From contig NC_050096.1 in the NCBI RefSeq assembly GCF_902167145.1, positions 268,792,622 to 268,856,621 of the forward strand: DNA of 64,000 nt. Direction: 5' to 3'. The position numbers and the translations under genes were made by a program. Under the pieces are notes generated by a model. The model did no database searches, was not told where the DNA came from, and saw only the letters and a list, made by a program, of their open reading frames with translations. This document shows, in pieces, positions 34,076 to 44,650 of this stretch. Origin of the DNA: Zea mays. Lineage: Eukaryota > Streptophyta > Magnoliopsida > Poales > Poaceae. The stretch's first letter is position 1; each line of letters opens with the position of its first letter.

Positions 34076-35767
34076 TCTCCCCGCGTCCTGGTTGCCCCGC
34101 GTCGGGCGACTCGGACGCTCCCCATAATCCCTAGTAGCCGCCGCCGCCCCTTCGTGGGCCTCTCCCTGCCGCGCCGCTGCCTGAGCTGGCCGCCGGAAGG
34201 TTCGGCTGCTTGCGGGGAGGGCGGCGGCGGGGCATCTCCGTCTCCCTCTGGTGGATCTGGGCGGGCACAGCCGCCAAGGTCACCGTGAGTTGCTCGTCGG
34301 CGTGGTCGGCCCCGGCTTCGCCCCCTCGCGACTCGGGTGGCTGCCAACTCCCCTCCCTCCCCATCTCTTTGCCTTGCCGCCGCCGGAGCTAGCTGGTGGG
34401 TTGCTCGCACGGCTAGGGGTGAAGGCGTCGGGCGGGTGCTTGCTGCCTTGTCGTGCGTCCAACCCACGGTGGCGGCGTCCGCCCACTCAGGCAACGGGCC
34501 TGTGGCTGGGTGCGCGCCCGCGAGGCTAGCCCGGTGGCGGCGCCTGCGTGCCGCGACGGCAATCGCTGCTGCTCGGGGGTTGGAGGTGTGCCTGGACTGT
34601 GTGCTCGCGTACCTGATGCGCGGAGGGCTGGATCTGGCGCCCCCAGGGGGAGCGGCGTTGGCGCGCGGAAGGCTGGATCTGGCGCGCGAGGTTGGCGGCC
34701 TCCGCATGCCATCCGTCGGAGGCGGCGGCAGGCTGGTCCCGGGCTAGCGCATGAGCCGGGGTGGAGGTCGGCGTTGGTGCGCCGGCAGGCCTGCGCAGTC
34801 GGCCGGAATTGCAGTGGCGGGACCTCCTCTCGTCTGGGGCAGCATCGGCTAGTCGATCGGGCTAGCGCAGGGTGGTGGTGGCGGCAGGCCCAAAATCTTC
34901 ATCATTTGTGTGGTACGTCGGGGTACCGGCGACGGCGGAGGCAGCTTGCTGTGTCTCGAGGTTTCGGCCAGACGTTGTGCTGGGGGCTCTTGGGCGAAAG
35001 TCTCGGCGACGGTGACGCCCATGGGCGTCGCTTCCCCTGTTAAGGGCGTCACACCCCAGTGCTATCTTCCTTGGGTGAAAGCTCGGTCCATCACGGACAG
35101 GTGACGGTGGCGTCACAGTGACGTCACTCCCTTCCTGAAGGCGTCGCTTCTGAAGTTCGTCTCGGCCAGGACTTTGCCTTCGGCTGTTGCTTCGCTTCTC
35201 GGTGCCTGGTATGCGAGTGGAGGTGGGGGTTTTGCAACGTGAAGTCGGAGCTGCTACATCAGTGGATGTGGCTCGGCAACGATAACACGAGGCGAACCTC
35301 CCTTCTTCGTGGTCCAGAATGTTTCGAAGGTCGGGCAAAAACCGGAGGCAGGGCAGAGGGTCAAGATTGGAAGTCGAAGCTGCTTTGTGCCTGAGCCCGG
35401 CAACGATGACTTGTTGAGACCTTTCGCTTCGGGTTGTCTATCTGCTTTTTGTTTGGTTCGCCTGTTGGCTGCTTTGGAAAGTCGGAGTTGTTGGATGCTC
35501 TGCATCTTTGCTTGATAACGATGACCTTTAGCAGTTTTGTGCTCTCGTGTGGGGTTGCCGCTGCCTGTGTTGTTTGGGCACTCTATGTCGACGGTGAGTG
35601 TGGTGTCGTGTTGATGTCCTAATCCAACCGACGAGTTGAGTTGTATGGTGTTGGCGTGTTGATGTCTCAATCCAACCGCATGTTGTTTGTTGTTTAGTCC
35701 GGTCCGGACCACTTCTTAATTAATATAATCGGCAGCTCTCATGTCTGGTTCGTTTCAAAAAAAAAAA
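34076..35767 (+). mobile_element. Non-autonomous LINE-like retroposon without RT
   Basis: Flanked by a perfect 8-bp direct repeat GTGTGTCA (34068-34075 and 35768-35775) and ending in a run of A. Just before the poly(A) is TTAATATAATCGGCAGCTCT followed by CATGTCTGGTTCGTTTC, which resembles the complement of the LINE tails in the PPIP5K introns (CAGCTCTCCTGCGCG). The 5' half is extremely GC-rich (CCGCCGCCGCC-type) and could be a LINE 5' UTR. No endonuclease or reverse-transcriptase motif was found in any frame. The long ORFs on both strands between 34060 and 35040 look like products of GC richness. It inserted about 220 bp after the ATPase stop codon. Confidence 0.68.
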
Positions 35768-35775
35768 GTGTGTCA

Positions 35776-37790
35776 AATTGTCATCCCTAGCTAGACAGAG
35801 TAGCCATGGGCTGCTATTTGGAGCTGGTCTGGCCCTTTTGCAGATGACTCCCTGGATGACTCTCGTGGTGGCTGAGTGCAGCCGACCCCCTTCGGGATTA
35901 ATTGGAGCTGCCGATCACAATCTTGCTGGGGCTATGCTGCCTAGCACCCTAGCGTAATCAGCAGTTTACCTGCAAATGCCTATAGCGTCGTAAAGCCGCC
36001 GTGACATGCAAACGGAGCCCGAATCTGAATGAAAGGAGGCTGAACCCAAGAGACAACCGACAGTCCGACACACATGGTCACGCACACAAACAAAAACAAT
36101 AAAGAGGCTGAACCCAGGAGACTCAACAACGATGTAAAAGTCGCAAGTTGCAGAATATGCGTGGCCTGCTATTTTAATCTGATCATTATCGCAATCTTGA
36201 GCAAGTGCAGGTACCTGAGCTGCATACTGAGCTACAGTAACCCACAATCTCAGGTTAGCACCGCATCGGGCTAGATCTAGATCACAGCAATGTTTGGTAG
36301 TATATGAATGAACGGGAGTTGGGAAGCCACCAGGCAGTTCGCATCTGGTACGAGAACTCTAACGACACTAGGGCAGAAATTCGACATAGACATGAGTAGA
36401 ATCGAGCTCTTCAAAAAAGGAAGACTATGGCTTCCTTCCTGCATTTCTGTCCCATCATCAGTACTTGCTCCACTCATCAACGACAGCCAGTTACAACAGT
36501 GGTTGTAGCAAATGGTCCTGCAAACAAAACAACCAAAACACCAGGGGAATAATTGTCAGATGAGACGAGGGGTCAAAACAAGTGAAAGCTGACATGTACT
36601 ACGGTGCTGTGACGGGCTAGTTCCGACGTGTCAATTGCAGCAGCTTCCGCGGCTGTGCAAACGTTAAGCTACCTTCAGGAGTTCAGGTGATTCAAATTGC
36701 AACACAGAACAGTGATCAGTTGCAGCAGCTTGTGCGATGTGCAAACGTCAGCTACCCTCAGGTGATTTGAATGCAACACAAAACAGTGATCAAGTTAATT
36801 TTGGATCATGTTGCCCAAAAGAAGAGAAGGCCCACAATGGCAACCCGTTGTCACATTCTTGTGTGCATGGTAAATAGCATATGCAGTACCCAAAAAAGGA
36901 CAGTATAAGAGATCTAGTTTCAGCGTTAGTTGCAGCAGGTTGTGTGGTGTGCAAATGTCAGCTACCCTCAGATCATTCAAATGCAAAACAGAAGTCAGAA
37001 ACTTAATGTTGGATCAAATTGTATATATAACAAAAACTTAGTGTTGGTTCATGTTGCCACTGGTGGAATCGGACAGCACGCAAACTAGAGAAACAAAGGG
37101 TTCTGACCCACCAGCGAGCAAAACAGCCTAAACATCAGCAGGCTAACAGCAACACATTAAAAGGACCCAGATAGAGATTACAACGAAGATTCTTAGGTTA
37201 CACCTTCATCTCTAGTTATTATATAACATATATATGCTAAATAAAGTGGAAAGCAAGGTTGATACATGCAACTACTAATTTTAAGTAAGACAAGATAATA
37301 AGAAAACAGACTAAAGCAGCAAAAAAATCCTATACATTAATTTGTACTAAACAATTTAGCCCCACCCCCCAATCCCCATGCTCCGCCGATGCATGTTGCG
37401 CATAAAGAGAGAAGAGATTCTAACCAGCAATTGCAAAAAGGTATCTCCTAGTGTGATTCTCGTGTACCTGGTAAACAGGAAATGCAGTACCTATACCAAG
37501 AAAAGGACACTAAGAGAGTAATAAACTGAGTGCTAGATGCCTTTTTCTTCTTTTTCCTTAAGATTGTGTCCAACCGTTCACTCATATGGCCACCTAAAAT
37601 ATTGTTTTGCACTGTAGACTGCAATGTTTGCAAAGTGAAGTTAATATGGGTATGAGGATGAGTAAGCTGCTGGAGATAGCCTAACCAATAGGCTGCAAAT
37701 CATATTTATTTGAACATCACAAAACATTCCTCTAGGATGTAAGGCATATTTGTATGAACATTTGATCCAAAAAAATAAACAAGTACATAC
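35776..37790. other. 3' flank of the CCCH gene with diverged repeated units
   Basis: No gene is supported. Three related segments start at about 36639, about 36721 and about 36929 with TTGCAGCAG(C/G)TT, followed by GTGCAAACGT/GTGCAAATGT and AGCTAC. A second pair at about 36860 and about 37463 shares TGCAGTACC and AAAAGGACA. The part near 37790 will contain the 3' UTR of the minus-strand CCCH gene. Confidence 0.45.
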
Positions 37791-40700
37791 CTATTTCTTT
37801 GGAAGACGATCTCTTGGATGATGAAATTTGCAGTTCATCTTATATTTACAGTAGCCATGCTTCATGTAGTGAGAACACTCAAGTTCATCAGGCCTTTCAG
37901 GATATATTGCCAGTTCCTGCAGAACATTCCGTGACTTCGTGGCAAAATCATGTCCATAGTCAGTACCATCAATCACTCCCTGAAATAACACAGTTACACA
38001 GTTCAAATACCAGAAAAAAGCAATAAACCACGTATAGTTGAAATCACAATGTGAAAATTTGTGAACACCTAACATCCCCACACACACGCCGCCGCCACCC
38101 GCTAGAACAAGAGAAGAAAGTACATAATGGAGGCAGAGGAGATCTCCCACCCCAAACAGAAACACGCCTTGAGGCTATATAACAAATACAGATCACAATG
38201 CTTAAAAATGAAGCATGCACACTTTCTTAGCTACATACAGATAATCAAATCATCAAAATTACTGCAGCTCGAAACCAACTATCTTGGAATGCCACAAGTA
38301 ATTTGAAAAGGTGTGTTAGTTACTAACTTGTGCCTTTTCCAGTGCTTCAGAAGTAAGGTAACGACTAGAATAGGTGCTATTAATTAAAGAGAAGATAAGG
38401 AAAAGAACTACCACTGAATGAAGTAACCATCAATAATAAATACATACCCCTCTGCCTGAGCACCGATCTTTTGGGTGATAAAACTCACAAGCTGATCCAA
38501 ATTGGCATGTCCTAGTTTTCATGTAGAATGGGCATTCTGCTGGATGCCACCCACTTGAAAGTATGTCTTTTGAATGATTGAATATACAAGCTGATTGAAA
38601 TTTACATTTCCCAAATTGCATGTAGTACCGGCAATCTGGTTGGCCAGGCCGCTCAGGGAATTTTTGTTGCTGGTACATCTGGTCTTGTAATGTCGCTCTA
38701 GCTGCTGCGTGGTGCTCTTTTGCAGCGACCGACCTTTTTGGACTTGCTGGACCCTGCATGTTTGGAGTTATATCCTTCGGGTGATGAAACTTACAGTTTG
38801 CCCCAAATTTACAGGACCCAGTTTTCACATAGAAGGGGCAGTCAGGTTCACTAGGTCTGTCAGGATAAACCATCAGTTCTCCTGATAGTGCTGGCTCTTT
38901 TTTTGGATGGTGTCGACTTGATTTTTCTTTTTGATGGTATCGACTTTGGAATTTGTCTTCTGGATGGTAGGTACTTGGAAATTTGTCTTTTGGGTGGTAA
39001 TATTGGCATGATGATGCAAACTTACAATTACCAAATCTAAGAAGGAAAGGGCATTCAGGCCTCTCAGGATAGTCCTCATGTTCCTGCTTGCACAAAGGCC
39101 CATCTGAACTATCGGCCGAGCAGCAGCCATCAGAATCATCTGAAGCTGAAGCCCAATCAGGATCCTACTTGAAGCAAATGAGAAAAGTTATTAAGAATGC
39201 ATTACCATGACTACAGATTACAAAGTACATGTGGAATTCCAAAATTGCAAAACCAACAAATCCCTTTACTTGAATGAAAAGGATGCATGTCTAATAAAAT
39301 CAAATAGTAGCATGCAAAATTCTCGAACACTTCGGCTCAGCTACCACAGGTTAGTCATATCAGATATTCAAAGGCCTTTTCACATAAAGGTTCAACTCAA
39401 ATATCTACTAGATTCAACAAATATTGGAAGATACTAGTGTCAAATATTTATTCAATCAACAATATAAAAATACATCTGAGCAGTGTATCATGGTTTCTGA
39501 GGTCATATGGCCCCGGATTTGGTCGATAACATCTGAAAGGAACAAAACAAAAAGAATAAACACAAAATTGCAGTCCCAATGAAGATTGGAAAAACATTCA
39601 TCCATATACAAGCAGATATGCTACAAGAACATAAACATAGGGTTTCTTTTCTCAAAAATATGTTGCAGAATTCCAAGATGTGGGGAAATGAATATCCAAA
39701 TATACAGTTCCATAAATGTACAATATTTAAATAGACATAGCATGTATGGATGTACCTTTTTTATCCTGATTTCCTTTTCTTTTGTACTAGGGGGCACATT
39801 CTGGGGAGGTAAAAGCATCCGAAGTATGTTTGGAGGAAGAACCTCAGATCCAGACGATATGTCATCCATAGTTTTATGTTCAGGTGACTTCTTTGAGTGT
39901 GGTGAAGATTGCAAGTTAGTATCATCCCATCCTGTTGCAGTGTGGCGTTGAACATCAAGAACTTGCTCTGGATGGTTAAAACAACATTTCTTTCCATATC
40001 TGCATGTACCATTACGCATGTAATAGATACACTTCCTTGCTCCCTGATGAAAGAACAAAATTTGGCAGCGGCTTTAAATGCAAAGCATAAGTTTATGAAC
40101 CAGCTTAGAGGGATAGAAGGAAAAAGGAAAATGCATACTTCTCTAATGGGGAGGCCAACACGGTTCAGTTCCAGAAATTCAGCTTCATGATTTCTTTGTT
40201 CGGAAGGGAAACTTGAAACTTCTAGTTTTGCTTTGAGCTGTAGTGACGAAAACATGTTTCAATATGAAAAAAAGGACTAAATTATGCCAGATAATTATAA
40301 GATCCACAAATGAAAAATAAAACACTAAACAGGTACTACATCCGTTCTCGAATATTTGTCGTCCACTAATTCATTTTGAACTAAAACGCGACAAATAGAA
40401 AAGAACGGAGGGAGTATAACACAACTTTCTAAAGTGCATATCACACACAACAAGTCAGCACTGAAATCTTTATAGCATGCACTTCAAATTTAGATGGATA
40501 AAATGCATAGTGATGGAAAAGATGCATGCACGCATGTAAAACAGATCAAATGGAAGGATATGGTTGATTGTATATCATTAACCATATCAAAGAAGGCTGA
40601 TATTGAAAAGCCAACATAGTTAAGAAGTTAATGCCAATTTTACCCGTGGATGATTGAAGTGGCACGATGACCCATATGAGCACCTCCCTGTTGACATGTA

Positions 40701-43571
40701 AAAACGACAGTTCAGTTTACCAGGCTTCTGTGGGTACCCTTCAGAGAGACCAACCTTCTCTCTGTGCACCTCTTGATCTTCCACATCATTACCATCTGTG
40801 ATTGTCCTCAGTTGATCACTGGTGCATTGCTCCACTGCCTCATCTTGATCTTGTAAAAGAACACCTTCAACTTGCTTTTCCACCATGATGTCCTCTCGCG
40901 ATTCTTCCACAGCAATACCAACCTTGGCTGCACCCACTATGCTATCAACACCTTCTTGCTCCACCAACTCTGGATCAACTGCAGCATTGTTATCTGTGGT
41001 TGTTCTCAGTTGATCACTTGTGTACTGTGGCACCACATTACCCTCATCTAGTACAGGAAGGCCATCTGTACATTGACCTGGAACCACCATGTTGTCCTCT
41101 TGTGACTTCACACCGCTGCCATCCTCAGCTGCACCTTGTTTGTCAATGGCATCTTCTTGATACACCTTTTTATCTTTCACAGCATTCTCACCCTTGGTCA
41201 CTCTTGATTCATCGCCTGCAGATTGTTCCATTTCCTTGTCTTGATCTTCAACAGTAATGCCATCTGAGGTCACACCCTTTTCAAAAATGGCACCTTCTTG
41301 CTCCACCACCTCTTGCATCTCTGCAGCATTATCTTCCATGGTTGTTCTCAATTGATCACTGGTGCACTGTGCCACCACATTACCCTCATCTAGTACAGAA
41401 AAGTCATCCACACCTTGATCTGGATCCACAACGTTCTCCTCTTGTGGCTCCACACCACTGTCTTCCTTAGCTGTACCTTGTCTGTTAATGGTATCTTCTT
41501 GATCCACCTTCTTGTTATATTCCACAGCATTCTCAGCCTCGGTTTCTCTTGATTCGTCACCTGCAGATTGCTCCATTTCCTTGTCTTGATCTTCAACAGT
41601 AGTGCCACCAGCGGTCACACACTTTTCAAAAATGGCACCTTCTTGGTCCACCAACTCTTGGAATTCTGCAGCATTATCCTCCATGTTTGCTCTCAGCTGA
41701 TCATTGGTGCATTGCTCCACCACATTACCCTCATCTCCTGCATGCATGGCATCGCCACCTTGCTCCGCAACCACCATGCCCTCCTCTTGTGCCTCCACAC
41801 AACTGTCATCATTGATTACACCTTGTAAGTTGATCACATCTTCTGGATCCACATTCTCGTTATCTTCCACAAAGTTCACACCCTTGGTTGACCTTGATTC
41901 GTCACCAGTAGATTGCTCTACTTCCTTCTCATAGTCTTCAATAGAAATACCATCTGTGGTCACAACCCTTTCAACAATGTCACCTTCTTGCTCCACCACC
42001 TTTCGATTTGCTGCAGCATGATCATCCAGGGTTGCTCTCAGTTGATCACTTGTATATAGTTCCACCATATTATCCTCATCTGATAGAGAGATGCCATCCT
42101 CACCTTGCTCTATAGCCACTATGTTATTCTCTAGTAACTCCACACCACTTCCATCCTTGATCACATTGTGTCTGTCTACGACATCTTCTTGGTTCACCTC
42201 CTTATCTTTGACTTCCGCAGGATTTCTATCCCTGGTTGATCTTGATTCGTCACCATCAGATTCCTTCATTTCCTTCTCTTGATCTTCAACAGCAATATCA
42301 TATGCTGTTGCATCCAAATAGAAAATGGCACCTCCCTGCTCCACCACCCTTTGACCTTCTGCAGCAGTATCATCCATGGTTGTTCTAAGTTGACCACTAG
42401 TACATTGCTCCACCGCCTTATGTTGATCTTGCACAGAAATGCCATCCTCACCATGCTCCACCACCACCACATTCTCCTCTTGTGGTTCCACAGTAACACA
42501 ATCCTTAGCTGCATCACGTACACCAACAGAAACTTCTTGCTCCACCGCCTTCTCCTTCTCTTCCACAACATTGCCATCCTTGTCTGCTCTTGATCCATGA
42601 TTGGTGCATTGTTCTACAGCTTCCACAGCAGTGTAACACTCAGTGTCCCCTTCTTGCTCCACCACCACCTCTTGTACAGCACTACCGCCTGTGGTTGTTG
42701 TCAACTGATCACCAGCGCATTGCTCCATCGCCACACGTTGATTTTGTACAGAAATGACATCCACACCTTGCTCTTCCACCATGGCATTCTCCTCTTGCAA
42801 TCCTAAAGAAACACCATATTTGGCTTCATCCAGTATGCCACCAGCACATTCTTGCTCGATCACCCTCTTATTTATTTCCACAGCATTACTAGCCTTGACT
42901 GCCCTTGTTTCATCACCAGCACATTGCTCTACCGCAGAGTAGTTACTCTCATCTTCCACCACAGCAGCACAATCCTCAGTGGCCCCTTGTTGCTTCACCA
43001 CCACCTCCTGGTCTTGGGCCACGGCTGCCCCCAACTCATCACCAGGTCTCTGTCTCTGTGCCCCCTCCTCCTGACCACGCGTCGGGAAACAATTTCTGTT
43101 CGCAGAGCGCCCATCAACAGCAAGACCCTCCTTCTCCCGACTGTCTTCAGCTGTATCCCACCCTTCCTCGGCCGGTAACAACCCTAGCTCCTCCTCCCAC
43201 TCACCCGCGCCACGCCCAGCAACCTGATCATCCCCGTGCTGCCGCTGGAGAGCAGGCAACGAGGGCAGGTGGAGGCTGCTGCCGCCCGAGGCCGCGTCGG
43301 AGGCAAGGGGGCCGTCAGAGGAGGCAGCGGGCCCCGCGTCGAGTAGGAGCCCGAGGCCCACATTGGTAGCCAGCGGGTTGGGGCCGGAGAAGCGGCCGAT
43401 GGCGGCGGAGAGGGTGGCGGGGAGAGGAATGGAAGCGAACAGCCTCCTCCCGAGGCCACCGCCGCTGCCGGTAGCGGTCATGGACTTGGAGGCGGGCTTC
43501 GGCGAGCAAGGTGGCGGATCGGCGGCCACCGAGGCGTCCTTGAACTCGTCCTCATCCTCCACCCCAGCCAT
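37791..43571 (-). CDS. CCCH zinc-finger protein with seven fingers and a long acidic repeat region
   Basis: Exons in gene order: 43571-40644, 40237-40139, 40043-39756, 39164-38448, 37979-37791. All borders are GT-AG in phase 0, giving 1406 residues. Seven CX8CX5CX3H fingers start near residues 955, 1014, 1143, 1214, 1283, 1316 and 1379 (for example [20 protein letters not shown] and [20 protein letters not shown]). Such fingers bind RNA, or DNA in some plant members, so a nuclear or cytoplasmic RNA-binding role is likely but inferred. Residues about 200-940 are acidic, low in hydrophobics and built from repeats of about 115 residues. The chosen start [10 protein letters not shown] has a good context (GCCATGG). 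An in-frame ATG at 43700 would add 43 residues but passes through sequence resembling a 5' UTR (GGTTTAGGGTTTC). The repeat expansion and finger number are unusual. Confidence 0.87.
40336..40414. mobile_element. Stowaway-like MITE in CCCH intron 1
   Basis: Ends CTACATCCGTTCTCG and AGAACGGAGGGAG are inverted repeats flanked by TA (40334-40335 and 40415-40416). It is 79 bp, between exons 1 and 2 of the CCCH gene. It is closely related to the 58-bp derivative at 7885-7942. Confidence 0.7.
40800..42730 (-). repeat. Coding tandem repeats of ~345 bp in CCCH exon 1
   Basis: Seven imperfect copies of a codon block encoding [21 protein letters not shown] sequence occur at about 40810, 41007, 41350, 41694, 42040, 42388 and 42703, the middle spacings being 343-348 bp. 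Other repeated phrases in each unit are [26 protein letters not shown] and [11 protein letters not shown]. The unit nearest the fingers is shortened to about 197 bp. All copies keep frame, so the array is under coding constraint or recent. Confidence 0.85.
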
Positions 43572-44488
43572 GGCAGCGTCGGCAGCGGCGACGGGGCCAG
43601 GGACGGGGGCGAGGGCCGAGGGGTGGAGTGGAGGAAGGGAGGGAGAAGAAACCCTAAACCCTCGATCAGTCTGGAAGCTCTTCCCAACCACTTCGCTCAC
43701 CTCGTTCTTCTGTCACCCACTTCAGGCTTTCTCCTCGTTCTGCCCTCGTGGCCTCGTGGCCCTCGTCCTTGTTGGTTCCTGTTGGTTGGAGACTTTTGTG
43801 TTTGTGTATGGCAAATTGGCAATCGTGGCCTCGTGGCCTTCGTGGGGGACTGGGAGTCTGGGACTCTGGGAGGGTGGGCCCCATGAGCTGTGCTTGTTTC
43901 GAGGGAATCTGTATACGTCCATTTCTATGGAATATAATGTTGATCACTACTAGTACGAGATTGGCTTTGGATTGATTGCGAACGCGTGCATCACATGATC
44001 AGCTGGGAATCCGGGTCCTTTTCACCGGGATTTGGTAGTGGAGTACCTGGGAGCAGGAGCATGCAGTACCAGGATTGGAACTTGGAAGTCCTTGGATGCG
44101 TCGGTTTCAGTTTTTTTTTCCTGATTCTGATCCCCGTCCCGTAAGCTGTTGTGTCTCCCAAACAACTAGCTTTTCAATTTGTTTCTATAAGAATTGTTTT
44201 AGTAAAAACCATACAAAATCAACGCGATATTAAAAAAACGTACAAAGTCAACGAAGTCGTCGCGAATTCGTTATTTTCTAGATCTTAAACCTTATAGACC
44301 TATTTATCTTATTCCGTATGTAATCCCGCGATATTCAGATTATCTTTATAACTAGATTATCAGAAAAGCTCATCAGGAAAAAAACTAAACCAAACAAACC
44401 TCTTGTTAGCTTTGGAAGTTGTTACAATTTAAGCTGCAAATCTCTTCATGTGTCACTTTACCATCAACCGAGAAAAAACAAAGGAGTT
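43572..44488. other. Upstream region of the CCCH gene
   Basis: Holds the presumed 5' UTR and promoter of the minus-strand CCCH gene; the pyrimidine-rich leader ends near 43740. I saw no divergently transcribed gene and could not pick a TATA box with confidence. The AT-rich section at 44150-44400 has decayed MITE-like ends (CCCAAACAACTAGC and ACCAAACAAACC). Confidence 0.4.
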
Positions 44489-44650
44489 TTTTATTTGATG
44501 GATCACTCCATCTAAAATAAGGTGGTCCATCATGGATCTATTCCTCAAATTTGGTAGAATGATCTCATTTCCTATATTAGTACTAACTAACTATGATGAA
44601 TAAGGTGGTGATAAACTAACATATTTTATTCTACAAACTAAACACTCTAA
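44489..44650. mobile_element. Diverged Tourist-like MITE
   Basis: CCTCAAATTTGGTAGAATGA, then TATTAGTACTAACTAACTATGA and AAGGTGGTGAT, match the reverse complement of the MITE at 12971-13193 with scattered changes. The right end reads CTAAACACTCTAAA in place of CCAAACACCC, so the inverted repeats are eroded. Confidence 0.55.

Noticed and set aside
34453..35043. 196-codon ORF and several overlapping long ORFs on both strands
   Set aside because: GC-rich sequence inside the LINE-like element; no domain motif, and long ORFs occur in nearly every frame.
38873..39139. 88-codon ORF on the minus strand
   Set aside because: Alternative frame of CCCH exon 4 (39164-38448), which carries four zinc fingers in its own frame.
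42905..43369. Proline/histidine-rich ORF on the plus strand
   Set aside because: Antisense shadow of CCCH exon 1, whose minus-strand frame is open for 1026 codons and ends in a zinc finger.
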